Shown piece after piece: positions 14,761-24,700 of a DNA stretch of 38,398 nt. The notes beneath the pieces are model-generated. The model worked only from the letters and a program-made list of their open reading frames with translations. It was not told the origin of the DNA and did no database searches. The stretch is from Phycisphaerales bacterium (GTDB lineage: Bacteria > Planctomycetota > Phycisphaerae > UBA1845 > Fen-1342), in contig JAEUIR010000014.1 in NCBI GenBank assembly GCA_016795025.1, positions 1 to 38,398 on the forward strand, written 5' to 3'. Within the stretch, counting starts at the first letter, position 1, and each line of letters opens with the position of its first letter. Position numbers and translations under genes: made by a program.

Positions 14761-17700
14761 ATGCGTTGTTTCGACGCGCTGCTCGCCGATCCGCGCATCA
14801 CGCGGGTTGCCGAGGCCCTGAAAGCTCAGCGGGGGGTGGTCGCGGCCGAAGGCCTGTGGGGATCCTGTGCGCCGATTTTGGCCGGGGCCGTCGCTCAACA
14901 ATTGAATCGCCCGCTATTGCTGCTCACGGCGCATGCCGACGACGCCGACGACAGTCGCGATGATATTGAGACGGCGTTGGGGGCGACGCCGGAACTATTC
15001 CCGCAACTCGAAACTCTTCCTGGCGAAGCCGATCCCGACGACGAAGTAGTCGGCGAGCGCATGCGTATCGCGATGGCCGTAAGCGGGCGCGCAAGTGGCA
15101 CGCCGCGCTGGCTGACCGCGCCGATTCATGCGGTGATGCAGGCCGTGCCGTCGCCTGAGGCGATCGCGGCGCAGTCCTTTTCGCTTGGCGTCGGCGAGGC
15201 GGTCGATCCTGAACGGCTGGTGGCGTGGCTTGCGGAGCAGGGATTCAGTCGATGCGATCAGGTTGAAGCGCCAGGCGACTTCGCGCGGCGCGGTGGGATC
15301 ATCGATGCGTATTCGCACGCGCATCGCAATCCGCTGCGTGTTGAGTTTTTCGGCGATGAAATCGAGTCGATCCGCATCTTCGACGCCGGCACGCAGCGCT
15401 CGATCGAATCGCTGACGGCCGTCAGCATCCCCGCGCTGCGCGTCAGGGCCGCGGCGCTGGACGTCACCACTAATCTGCTCGAACTTCTGCCGGCCGACAC
15501 GATCATCGCGCTGCGCGAGCCGCTCGAAATTCAGGAAATGGGCCGCGCGTACTTCACGCGCCTGAATCACCCGAAGGGGATCTATCCGGTCGAAGCCGTG
15601 TTTCGGCTGGCCGCGCAGCGCTCGCAGCTATTTCTGGAGCGTTTTGCGGGTCAGCTTGCGGAGTCGATCGCGTTCGAGACGCAGAGCCTGCCGCAGTTTG
15701 AAGCGCGCGGCGCGGATGCGCTGAAGCACCTGTCTGAACTGGCGGCCGATCGCGCCGTATTCGTGATCTGCGATTCCGCGCCGGAGGCGGAGCGATTCGA
15801 GGAATTAATGCGCGAACTGCCCGAGCGGCCCGCCGGTGTGCGGACAGCCGTCGGTCTGCTGCATCGCGGTTTTGTATGGGGCGATGTCGCGTATGTGCCG
15901 AATCACGAGATTTTTCACCGGGAGTTTCCGCGACGGCGGCTGCGACGCGTCGCGCCTGCCCGCCCGATCGACAGTTTTTTCGATCTGAATCCGGGCGACT
16001 ATGTCGTTCACACGATTCACGGCATCGGCAAATTCGTCGGGCTCCGCGGCATGGAGCGCGCCGACAGCAAGGACGAATACCTCGTCATCGAGTTCGCGTC
16101 GAAGGCGGTCGTAAACGTCCCCACCAGCCAGATTCACCTCGTTCAAAAATACATCGGCAGCGGCCGAGGAAAACCGGCGCTCAGCAAGCTCGGCACCAGC
16201 GCCTGGAAACGCACCAAGGATCGCGTGAGCGAGGCCGTGTCGGATCTGGCAGCCGAGTTGCTTTCGATTCAAGCCGCCCGAGCCACGCAGGCGGGCATCG
16301 CTTATCCGCATGACACGCAGTGGCAGCGCGAATTTGAAGGGTCGTTTCCCTATCAAGAGACCGAGGACCAGCTTAAGTCGCTCGCGGAAATCAAGAACGA
16401 CATGCAATCCGTCCGTCCGATGGACCGTCTGCTATGCGGCGATGTCGGCTTCGGCAAGACAGAGCTCGCGATCCGCGCGGCGTTCAAGGTCGTCGAGTAT
16501 GGCAAGCAGGTGGCGGTGCTTGTGCCGACCACGGTATTGGCGGAACAGCATTTTCGCTCGTTTCGCGCGCGGTTTGCGGATTACCCGTTTCGAATTGAAG
16601 GTTTGTCGCGATTCAAGACCAAACCGGAACAGGCGAAGATCGTCGACGCCGCGCGCCGCGGCGACGTGGACATTTTGATCGGCACGCATCGGCTGCTGTC
16701 GCAGGATGTGCATTTCTCTGACCTGGGTCTGGTGGTGATCGACGAGGAGCAGCGCTTCGGCGTCGATGCGAAAGAAAAACTCAAGCGGCTTCGCGCGACC
16801 GTGGATGTGCTTACGCTCAGCGCCACGCCTATTCCGCGCACGCTGCATATGGCGCTCGTCGGCATCCGCGATATTTCGTCGCTCGCCACGCCGCCGCTCG
16901 ATCGCCGCGCGATTGTCACACAGGTTCGGCCCTGGGACGACAAGGTCATTCGCGAAGCCATTGTCCGCGAGCTTTCTCGCGAAGGACAGATTTATTTCGT
17001 TCACAACTTCGTCAAGGACATCCACAACATCGCCAATGCGATTCGGGCGCTTGTGCCCGACGCCCGCGTCGTTGTCGGCCACGGCCAGATGGACGGTTCC
17101 GAGCTTGAGGAAGTCATGCTGGCATTCCTCGAGCGCCGCGCTGATGTTCTGGTTTCCACGAATATCATCGAGTCCGGTCTGGACATTCCTTCGGCCAACA
17201 CGATCTTCATCAATCGTGCCGATCGGTTCGGGCTGGCCGATCTGCACCAGCTTCGCGGGCGTGTCGGCCGCTCGAAGCACCGCGCGTACGCATACATGCT
17301 TCTGCCCCGCAAGACGCCGCTCACTGAAAAAGCCGCCCGCCGGCTGAAAGCGATCGAGCGATATAGCGAGTTGGGCTCGGGATTCCAGATCGCCATGCGT
17401 GATCTCGAAATTCGCGGGGCGGGAAATATTCTCGGCCCGGAGCAGTCCGGTCAGATCGAAGCCGTCGGGTATGAGATGTACTGCCAGTTACTCGCCGAAG
17501 CGACGCGCCGATTGCGCGGCGAAACCGTCGATCCGTATCGACCGGTCGGGCTGGACCTCGGCCTGAACGCCTCGATTCCGCGCAGCTATGTTCACGCCGA
17601 GAAGCAGCGCATGGAAATCTACAAGCGGCTGACCGCATGCCGAACGCCGGCGGACATTCAAGCGCTGCGCGGCGACCTGGCGGATGCTTTCGGCGCGCCG

Positions 17701-17988
17701 CCGAGAGACGTGGAAACGCTGATCTCGCTGGCGGAGATTCGCGTGCTCGCCCGCGCCTGGGGCGTTCGCTCGATTACGCTGCGCGAGCCGGACGTGATTT
17801 TTTCAATCGACGATTTGCAGGCCGTGCAGCCGCTGTTCGCCGAAGGTCCAGGCTCGCCGCGCACGCCCGACGGTAACACGATTCACTGGCGACTGCCGAA
17901 GCGACTACTGGCGCCGGAGCTGTTGGTAGCGACGTTACTGCGACAATTGAAAGCAGTCTCGGAACGGGCGGCCACAGTCCGCGCGTGA
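14761..17988 (+). CDS. mfd: Transcription-repair coupling factor Mfd
   Basis: A 1075-residue SF2 translocase that removes RNA polymerase stalled at DNA lesions and recruits UvrA. ATG 14761 was chosen; a TTG at 14722 in frame would add 13 residues and neither has a strong ribosome site. Order: the UvrB-like domain (about 1-330, including ARRGGIIDAYSHAHRNPLRV), the CarD-like RNAP-interaction domain (about 412-470, GDYVVHTIHGIGKFVGLRGM), then the translocase. The translocase has Walker A GDVGFGKTE (from 560), the DEEQ box (661-664, VVIDEEQRFGV), motif TLSATPIPRTLHMALVGIRD and the second RecA lobe (VLVSTNIIESGLDIPSANT, GLADLHQLRGRVGRS). The C-terminal D7 domain is about 930-1075. Length is close to E. 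coli Mfd (1148). All key motifs are intact. Confidence 0.96.
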   Translation: MRCFDALLADPRITRVAEALKAQRGVVAAEGLWGSCAPILAGAVAQQLNRPLLLLTAHADDADDSRDDIETALGATPELFPQLETLPGEADPDDEVVGERMRIAMAVSGRASGTPRWLTAPIHAVMQAVPSPEAIAAQSFSLGVGEAVDPERLVAWLAEQGFSRCDQVEAPGDFARRGGIIDAYSHAHRNPLRVEFFGDEIESIRIFDAGTQRSIESLTAVSIPALRVRAAALDVTTNLLELLPADTIIALREPLEIQEMGRAYFTRLNHPKGIYPVEAVFRLAAQRSQLFLERFAGQLAESIAFETQSLPQFEARGADALKHLSELAADRAVFVICDSAPEAERFEELMRELPERPAGVRTAVGLLHRGFVWGDVAYVPNHEIFHREFPRRRLRRVAPARPIDSFFDLNPGDYVVHTIHGIGKFVGLRGMERADSKDEYLVIEFASKAVVNVPTSQIHLVQKYIGSGRGKPALSKLGTSAWKRTKDRVSEAVSDLAAELLSIQAARATQAGIAYPHDTQWQREFEGSFPYQETEDQLKSLAEIKNDMQSVRPMDRLLCGDVGFGKTELAIRAAFKVVEYGKQVAVLVPTTVLAEQHFRSFRARFADYPFRIEGLSRFKTKPEQAKIVDAARRGDVDILIGTHRLLSQDVHFSDLGLVVIDEEQRFGVDAKEKLKRLRATVDVLTLSATPIPRTLHMALVGIRDISSLATPPLDRRAIVTQVRPWDDKVIREAIVRELSREGQIYFVHNFVKDIHNIANAIRALVPDARVVVGHGQMDGSELEEVMLAFLERRADVLVSTNIIESGLDIPSANTIFINRADRFGLADLHQLRGRVGRSKHRAYAYMLLPRKTPLTEKAARRLKAIERYSELGSGFQIAMRDLEIRGAGNILGPEQSGQIEAVGYEMYCQLLAEATRRLRGETVDPYRPVGLDLGLNASIPRSYVHAEKQRMEIYKRLTACRTPADIQALRGDLADAFGAPPRDVETLISLAEIRVLARAWGVRSITLREPDVIFSIDDLQAVQPLFAEGPGSPRTPDGNTIHWRLPKRLLAPELLVATLLRQLKAVSERAATVRA

Positions 17989-18021
17989 CGCCGGCGCGCT
18001 TCGCGTCCAGAATGCGACGAT

Positions 18022-18879
18022 ATGCTCCCGCGCAAGCTGGTTGCGAGAATCACGCCGGACGAAGCGCCGGCTCAGATCGACGCGCGAGATGATGAGGCCG
18101 CGCTGGATTGTCCGGCGTGCGGCTACGACCTGCGCGGCTTCGCCAACGCGCGCTGCCCGGAATGCGGCAGCGCGTTTGACATCAATCAGCTCCGCGCGGG
18201 CGCGGCCCGCGTAAATGAGCCGACGTGGCTCGACGCGGCGGATGTCTGGCAGCCGCATCAGCTTTTGATCCGTTCGTTATTTGAGCTGATCGTCGGCGCG
18301 GCACGCCCGAGCGCCAGGCTCACGCGAACAAGCGTCACCGCGCCGATTTCCGCCGCCCTCGTGATGTTCGTGCTCGGCGAGCTTTGGATTACGCTGATTT
18401 GCGCCGCGCTGCTGGCCCTGGGAATTGCGCTGCACTGTGATGCGAGTCCCGCGGCATGCGCCCGCACGGCACTGGTCGTGTGGGCTCCCGCGCTGCTTGT
18501 AGTGCGCGCGGCGCTCTACGCGGGCCTCGTGTGGCCCGCCACGGATGCACGACTGTTGCGCGTGGCTGGCGTCACATGGAAGGGCCGAGCGCGCGTGGCC
18601 GCATATTGGTTGCCGGCCCTTGGCGTGTGGTGCAGCCTGGCGGTTGCGCTCGGCGCGGCGGCCGCACCGGATTTTGCCCTGCCGCTGGCGTGGATGGCGC
18701 CGACGTTGACAAGCGCTGCCGCCATGCTCGGCATCGCGCGAGCCGCCGGTCGGCGTTTCAGACAGATCGGCCCATTCGCCGTCGCGTGCTGCGTGATCGC
18801 GATCTGCGCGGCCGTGCTTGCGGCGAATCTCGTGCTGCCCGATCGCTTCGAACCGCCGATCTGGGTTTACGTGCCCTGA
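18022..18879 (+). CDS. Zinc-ribbon membrane protein of unknown function
   Basis: A 285-residue protein with an N-terminal cytoplasmic zinc ribbon (C30 and C33 in CPACGYDLRGF, C45 and C48 in RCPECGS), followed from about residue 90 by five or six hydrophobic segments (for example ISAALVMFVLGELWITLICAA, TALVVWAPALLVVRAALY, WLPALGVWCSLAVALGAAA, VACCVIAICAAVLAANLVL). The CxxCGYDLRGx...CPECG ribbon on a multi-pass membrane protein is widespread in planctomycetes and has no assigned role. It starts 33 bases after mfd on the same strand and could be co-transcribed. It ends convergently with the lipoprotein gene. The ATG at 18022 is kept, though no strong ribosome site is visible. Confidence 0.8.
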   Translation: MLPRKLVARITPDEAPAQIDARDDEAALDCPACGYDLRGFANARCPECGSAFDINQLRAGAARVNEPTWLDAADVWQPHQLLIRSLFELIVGAARPSARLTRTSVTAPISAALVMFVLGELWITLICAALLALGIALHCDASPAACARTALVVWAPALLVVRAALYAGLVWPATDARLLRVAGVTWKGRARVAAYWLPALGVWCSLAVALGAAAAPDFALPLAWMAPTLTSAAAMLGIARAAGRRFRQIGPFAVACCVIAICAAVLAANLVLPDRFEPPIWVYVP

Positions 18880-18948
18880 CGTTGTTGATCGGCAGGGCAA
18901 ACGTGCGCGCCGGAGGAAGAACACGGAGGATTTTTCGGCGTTTTTTGC

Positions 18949-19755
18949 TTATTGCCCAAATTGAAAGTCGTCGATCTCCCAACCCGACAGTCCGCCACCG
19001 CTGATGAACGCAACTGACATTTCGACACGGGCGATGCCGCGATCATGCACCACGCCCAGGAAAATATCTTCGGCGTTGCCGACGCTCTGCGCGCTGGTGT
19101 CGGCGGAGTTCACCGTCTGTTCGTCCACCACGATTCCATCGGCGTCGAATGCGCGAATGGTAAATGGATCGTTGTGCGGCGAATCCACAAACACCACGCC
19201 CACGCGATCCGGAGTCGATCCGACGAATTCCGCGACGAGCAGCGTCGAGTTTTCGATCCCGAGCGTGTTGGGCTCGCTTGTCCAATCCGCGCCCCAGCCG
19301 GACCGATCGTTGTCGTTCCCCCTTACAGTGCGGGCTCGACCCAATCGAGTCGAAAATACCACGCCTTGACTTCGAAATTGGTCGGTAATCACCGTATTGT
19401 CCGGAATGGCGGCACCGCTTGGCAGGCGATCGAAATTGATCACCGTCCGGAACGAAAAAAAGAATTCGGGCGGCGGATTGGTCTCGCCCGCCCGGAAGTT
19501 GAAAGTCAAATTGTCACGATCGTCGCTATTGTCATTGCGGATCGGCGTGCCATTTTGGTCGTCGCCAAACATGCTATTGTCGTCTTCATTAGATGTGCCA
19601 TTGTTGTTGCCGTTGTCCCCAATATTGACGACGCTATTGCCGTCCCTGCTGGAATTGCCGCTGGCCCCACTGGGGTCGGCTGATTGAGGGCAACCACCCG
19701 CACCTACCGTCAACCAGAAACACAGCATTCCTGCACCAACCAATCGAATGGACAT
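18949..19755 (-). CDS. Lipoprotein with Asn/Asp-rich linker and beta-sandwich-like C-terminal domain
   Basis: A 268-residue predicted lipoprotein. ATG 19755 was chosen because GGGAGGAG lies six bases upstream. The signal is MSIRLVGAGMLCFWLTVGAG and the lipidated Cys is probably C22 (AGGC). Residues about 25-88 are a low-complexity linker dominated by Asn, Asp, Ser and Gly, with stretches such as NIGDNGNNNGTSNEDDN. The C-terminal domain (about 95-268) has repeated beta strands (INFDRLPSGAAIPDNTVITD, VGVVFVDSPHNDPFTIRAFD, LSGWEIDDFQFG). It resembles the single beta-sandwich domains found in planctomycete PEP-CTERM-like secreted proteins. No enzymatic motif is visible. It is probably an exposed surface lipoprotein; function unknown. 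Confidence 0.82.
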   Translation of the reverse strand: MSIRLVGAGMLCFWLTVGAGGCPQSADPSGASGNSSRDGNSVVNIGDNGNNNGTSNEDDNSMFGDDQNGTPIRNDNSDDRDNLTFNFRAGETNPPPEFFFSFRTVINFDRLPSGAAIPDNTVITDQFRSQGVVFSTRLGRARTVRGNDNDRSGWGADWTSEPNTLGIENSTLLVAEFVGSTPDRVGVVFVDSPHNDPFTIRAFDADGIVVDEQTVNSADTSAQSVGNAEDIFLGVVHDRGIARVEMSVAFISGGGLSGWEIDDFQFGQ

Positions 19756-19888
19756 GTACACTCCTCCCGAGTTGCGTATTGACGTGCGACGTGAACCCTA
19801 ATTTGCAGAGTGCATATCCCGTTTTGCGCGCCGGTAATTGCTGCCGCGATACCGAGTCTGGCTCAATTGGAAAAACCCATACACCGGC

Positions 19889-20662
19889 TCACCACCCGAT
19901 CACGTTATAGCCGGCGTCGACGTAGTGAATTTCGCCGGTTACGCCGCTGGCCAGTTCGCTCAGCAGATACAGCCCGCTCTTTCCAACTTCGTCGGATTCG
20001 ATGTTGCGGGCGAGCGGGGCCTTGGTCGGATAGTGAGCGAGCATCTTGTCGAAGCCGTCGATGCCCGCGGCCGAGAGCGTGCGACACGGCCCGGCGGACA
20101 GCGCGTTGACGCGAATTTGCTTTTCGCGACCAAGCTCCGCGGCGAGGTATCGCACGGAGGACTCGAGCGCGGCCTTGCAGACGCCCATGACATTGTAGCT
20201 GGGGATGACCTTTACAGAGCCGAAGTAGCTGAGCGCCAACACCGAGGCGCCGGAATTCAGGAACGGCAGCCCCTGATTGCAGATCGTAATGAGCGAATAC
20301 GCGCTGATGTCCATCGCCTGCAAAAAGTCCGCGCGACTGGTTTTGTAAAACGGGTTATAGAGCGCCTCGCGATTGGCATATGCGACGGAATGCACAACAA
20401 AGTCGAGCGGACCGAGCGTCTCGGCCGCCTGATGAAAGCATGCGCGGATTTGCTCGTCGTTTGATACATCGCATGGCGCGATGACTTTCGCGCCGATCGG
20501 CTCGGCGAGCTGGCGCACGCGACGCTCCATCTTGGGGTTTGGCAAATGGTTGAACGCGAGCTGCGCACCGTGTTTGTGTAGCTGCTCCGCGATATGCCAG
20601 GCAAGCGAGTGATCGTTGGCGACGCCGAATATGAAGCCCTTTTTTCCGTCCATCAGGCCCAT
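19889..20662 (-). CDS. fabI: Enoyl-[acyl-carrier-protein] reductase (NADH) FabI
   Basis: A 257-residue short-chain dehydrogenase/reductase-type enzyme that performs the last reduction of each fatty-acid elongation cycle. The start ATG 20662 has AAGGAG eight bases upstream. The N-terminal dinucleotide site (KKGFIFGVANDHSLAWHIAE) has the FabI-type GVANDxSxAW form. The catalytic set lies in LALSYFGSVKVIPSYNVMGV: Y146, Y156 and K163, the same numbers as in E. coli FabI. The substrate-loop region (NALSAGPCRTLSAAGI) and the C-terminus (GEIHYVDAGYNVIG) are typical. It stands alone, without other fab genes nearby. Length is normal and nothing is missing. Confidence 0.97.
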   Translation of the reverse strand: MGLMDGKKGFIFGVANDHSLAWHIAEQLHKHGAQLAFNHLPNPKMERRVRQLAEPIGAKVIAPCDVSNDEQIRACFHQAAETLGPLDFVVHSVAYANREALYNPFYKTSRADFLQAMDISAYSLITICNQGLPFLNSGASVLALSYFGSVKVIPSYNVMGVCKAALESSVRYLAAELGREKQIRVNALSAGPCRTLSAAGIDGFDKMLAHYPTKAPLARNIESDEVGKSGLYLLSELASGVTGEIHYVDAGYNVIGW

Positions 20663-21003
20663 TGCAAACGCTCCTTTGGCAGCGGCGATGCATCGTTGAA
20701 AACCGCGTGCTATTTCGCCGCATTCGGATCAGACACGTCGGATATCGGGAAGTTTACCCGCCTGCGGGCGATTCGCCCACGATTCTGCAAATACCCGTGA
20801 ATGCCGGCACAGGACGACGCGGAGTACATGGCGGCGCACGTGGGCCGCCAACGGACTGCGACCGCACGCGTGCCGAGAGGTGTCAAATGGATGCGAATCG
20901 CGGAATGAGCTTGATTCGACATGAACCGCAGCGGCCGGTGCTGCGGCGGCGCTTGGCGTTTCGAGAGTCGCGCGGCGCGAGTACGATGACGCAACGAGGG
21001 TCG
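20663..21003. other. Divergent intergenic region between fabI and the sigma factor gene
   Basis: About 340 bases, shorter if the sigma factor starts upstream. It holds the fabI ribosome site next to 20662 and a small perfect hairpin GGGCG-ATT-CGCCC (20766-20778). GAGAGGTG at 20876-20883 lies just before an in-frame ATG at 20887 and could be the true sigma-gene start. No RNA gene or separate ORF was recognised. Confidence 0.5.
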
Positions 21004-21609
21004 ATGTCCACGAATCCGGTCGAGTTGCGCCAGTTGGAGACAGCCGCGTCGCAGGGCGACGAGAGCGCGCTGCGGTCGCTTTTGCTCCAGCATGGGCCGG
21101 CCGTGGAGCGGCGACTGGAAATTCCGGCGAAGTGGCGCGCCGTACTCGATACCGCGGATGTGATGCAGGTGACGTATCTGGAGGCGTTTCTGCACATCTC
21201 GCGCTATGACCCGTCGCGCGGCGAACCGTTCGCACGCTGGCTGGGGCGCATCGCCGACAACAACCTCCTGGACGCAATCCGGGCGCTGAGTCGTCAAAAG
21301 CAACCGCAGCCGGAGCGGCGCATCGTGCCCAAGGCGACGCAGGAATCGATGGTGGCGCTGGTGGAATTGCTCGGTGCAACGACGACGACGCCGAGTCAGG
21401 AGTTCGCGGCCAACGAAGCGTGCGCCCGGCTGTCCGCGGCCGTGCAGGCTCTTCCGGACAGCTATCGCATCGCGGTTCAAATGTACGACCTGGAGGGCCG
21501 CTCAATTGAAGACGTCGCGGCGGCGCTGGGAAAATCAGCCGGCGCGGTGCATATGCTGCGCGCCCGAGCGCATGACCGTTTGCGTGAGTTACTGGGCACA
21601 ACGGTGTAG
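21004..21609 (+). CDS. ECF-like RNA polymerase sigma factor (planctomycete type)
   Basis: A 201-residue sigma-70 family factor with region 2 (about 45-100, DTADVMQVTYLEAFLHISRY and WLGRIADNNLLDAIRALSRQ) and region 4 (about 145-200, LPDSYRIAVQMYDLEGRSIE and ALGKSAGAVHMLRARAHDRL, the helix-turn-helix that reads the -35 element). No region 1.1 or 3 is present. ATG 21004 gives the usual family start. In-frame alternatives are ATG 20986 and ATG 20887, the latter with a better ribosome site (GAGAGGTG) but an atypical 39-residue Arg-rich extension. The Ser/Thr kinase gene follows on the same strand after 138 bases. Such sigma-kinase neighbours are a planctomycete hallmark, and the kinase may control the sigma factor. 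No anti-sigma gene is visible. Confidence 0.88.
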   Translation: MSTNPVELRQLETAASQGDESALRSLLLQHGPAVERRLEIPAKWRAVLDTADVMQVTYLEAFLHISRYDPSRGEPFARWLGRIADNNLLDAIRALSRQKQPQPERRIVPKATQESMVALVELLGATTTTPSQEFAANEACARLSAAVQALPDSYRIAVQMYDLEGRSIEDVAAALGKSAGAVHMLRARAHDRLRELLGTTV

Positions 21610-21659
21610 CGCCGAGTTCCCGGCCCCGGAAAGCGGTCAGGGCGGGCCGCGGCGCATCG

Positions 21660-21677
21660 GTCGCCGCGCGCGGCGAC
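21660..21677. promoter_or_regulatory. Perfect 18-bp palindrome between the sigma factor and kinase genes
   Basis: GTCGCCGCGCGCGGCGAC is a complete palindrome with no loop. It lies 51 bases after the sigma stop and 71 bases before the kinase ATG. It could be a dimer operator, a transcript hairpin that sets the sigma:kinase ratio, or a chance GC palindrome. There is no T-run after it, so it is not a standard terminator. Confidence 0.4.
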
Positions 21678-21747
21678 TTGAATGCAAGTGCAGCGAATCC
21701 GCGCGAGCCGTCAGACGTATCGATACTGGTTCAAGGCGCTTGGATCG

Positions 21748-24700
21748 ATGACCGACTCTCACCACGATTCGCATGAACAGCAGATCGACGCGGCGCTGCG
21801 CGAAGCGGTGGCCGCCAAGAAGCGCGCCGCGGATTGGGTGGCCGGGCGATCGACGGTGCGATCGACGACGGGACACTCGGGGTTGGCCCTCGGTGAAGCA
21901 CCTGCTCTGCCGGGATTTGTTCAGCTAAAGGAAATTCAGCGCGGCGGGCAAGGGGTGGTGTTTCGCGCTGTGCAGACCAGTACGGGGCGGACCGTCGCGA
22001 TCAAGCTGATCCGCGGCGGCGCGCTGGCCAGCGCCGCCGATCGGGCGCGATTCGAGCGCGAGGTTCGCATTCTCGCACAGCTCAAACACCCAAACATCGT
22101 GCCGATTTACGACAGCGGCCAATCCGGCGGCTGGAACTACTTCGTGATGGATTTCATTGACGGTGCGACGCTGGAGGAATACGTCGCGTCGGCGCGAATG
22201 GACATGCGCGGGGTGGTGTCGCTGGTGGCGCGCGTCTCGGAAGCGATCGAGGCGGCGCATCTGCGCGGCATCATTCATCGCGATCTGAAGCCGGCGAATA
22301 TTCGCGTGGATTCCGCGGGCGTGCCGCATGTGCTGGATTTTGGGCTGGCCAAGCAGTCGGAGATCGACGACGAGGCGCGTGACCAGACTCAGACCGGGCA
22401 GTTCGTCGGCTCGTTGCCCTGGGCATCGCCGGAGCAGGTGACGCGCGGCGCGGCGGACGTGGACATGCGCAGCGACGTCTATTCGCTGGGCGTGATTTTG
22501 TATCGACTATTGACCGGAGAGCATCCGTATCCGCTGGAAGGCGGCGTACGAACGCTGATCGAGCGCATCGAATCGGCATCGCCATCCCCTCCACGCACGT
22601 TGAACGCGGAAATCGATGACGAGCTTGAAGCGGTGGCGCTGAAGTGCCTGGCGAAGGAGCCGGAGCGGCGCTATCAATCCGCCGGTGAGCTGGCCCGCGA
22701 ATTGCGCTGCTATCTCGCGGGCGAGGCGATCAGCGCGAAACGCGACAGCGGTTGGTATGTGCTGCGCAAGCAATTTCGCCGACATCGCGGCTCGCTGCTG
22801 GTTGGGCTGGGCTTCGTGGCGCTGCTGGCCGCCAGCGCGATCGTCGCCTGGTCGCTGTACTTGTCGTCTCGCTCGCGCCTGTGGGATTCGCTGGTGGCGC
22901 AAGCGCGGGCGGGACGCTATAGCGACCGCATCGGCCGACGCGTGCAAAGCCTCGCGGCGATTGCGGCGGCGCGGGACATTCGAAACGATCCGCTCCTGCG
23001 CGACGAAGCCGCCGCGTGTCTGGCCCTTTCCGATTTGCGGCTGGTACGCGAGCTCGATGACGCGCCGGTGGCGTTTGCGATGGGACTGCGGACGATCGAT
23101 CGCGTGGCGGTGCTCAACCCCGGCGGCGGGATCACGGTGCGCGCGATGTACGACGGCGCGGTGATCGCAAATCTGGAAGCGCCGGGCGGGCTGGCCTCGC
23201 GGCTGATGTTCAGCCCGGATGGACGGTATTTGTCCGCACGATACACATTCGAGCGCGCCGCGACATGTGTCGTATGGGACATCGCCACCGCAACGAAGTT
23301 GCTGGAAATTCACGGCCCGGCGGGAGGCGGGCTGGGTATTTGTTCCTTCGCACACGACCAAGCCGAAACTGCCGCGATCGAAGGCGACGGAAGCGTGACG
23401 ATCCACTCGCTCGACCAAAGCGCGCCGCCGTTGAGCGTTCGACCGGACTTTCCAGTCACCGAATTGGCTTACGGCCCGGATGGCACGCAACTGGCCTTGG
23501 CGAGCTATTGGGCGGGGCGCGTGGCGATCTGGGACATCGAACAGGGATGTGTGCTGCGCGAATTGCCCGTGGCGTCCAACCCGATGAGCGTGGCCTGGAG
23601 TCGCGATGGACAAAAAATCGTCGCCGGCGGCGAGGACCACAATATTCGCGTGTTCGAACTGTTGACCGATGCCCCGCCGCGCGATTTGCACGGGCATAAC
23701 GCGCAGGTGGTGACGCTCGCTTTTGGCGCGACCTCCGACCGGCTCTTTTCGTGGGGATGGGAATCACAGACATGGATTTGGGATTTGACCTGTGGCCGGG
23801 AGTGGATCCAACCGCTGGTGGGCGGCCGGATGATCGGCGCGGCCGACCGCATGGCGCATTGGTACGACGGACGCGTGCGGCTTTGGGAAGCGGTTGACGT
23901 CAGCGTGATGCGCGAGTTCGATCTTGGCGAATCGATGACGGCGCGGCGCGGGCAATTCATCGGCGACGGTGATCGCTTTCTTTCAAATATCTCCAACGGC
24001 GCGGGTGTGATTCGCGACGCCAGAAGCGGCGGATCACTGGCGAAACTCGCGGCGAGAAATCTTCGCAGCATCGTGGCTCCGCCGAACTCCCCGCATGTCT
24101 ACGCTGTGTCGAACGGGCGCGTGCTGCACGGCCGGCTGGATGTTTCTGATTCGACGACGGGGCTCACCCCGATGCACATCGTGCCGATGCCGTATGCCGC
24201 GCACGATATCGGCATTTCGGCGGATGGTCGGCGGTTGATCGTCGCCGGCACGCAGCAGGTGTTTGTGAAAGACCTTGAGACGGACGCTGTGCTATTTGAG
24301 CGAAGCGTCGCGCCGGGTGGAGTGAACCCATCGATCAGCGCCGACGGCCACTGGGCTTTCGTCGGAAACTGGAAAGGAACGCAGCATCGCGCGATATTGA
24401 TGCGTTTGGACGGCGGTGCATCACACGAATTCGAAGGCGAACATGTCGAAGGCCGCGTGGCGCCGCGCGGCGATCGTGCGGCCGTTTGCACGCCGGATTC
24501 CGTGGAAGTGTGGGACTTGGCCCGCGACGCCGCTCGATTTCGCATCCCACGCGAGCCGGCGCAGCCGATGGCCGGGCCGATGGCCTTCAGCCCGAATGGC
24601 CGAATCCTGGCGATCGCCAAGTCCGCGTATGACGTGCAGCTTGTGAGCGCGGAAGACGGCCGCGTGTTGGTGCGCCTGCCGAATCCGCGATTGAACGTGA

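Noticed and set aside
18880-18948. A terminator from the T-rich stretch between the zinc-ribbon and lipoprotein genes
   Set aside because: Runs of five and six Ts are present, but no stable stem immediately precedes either run.
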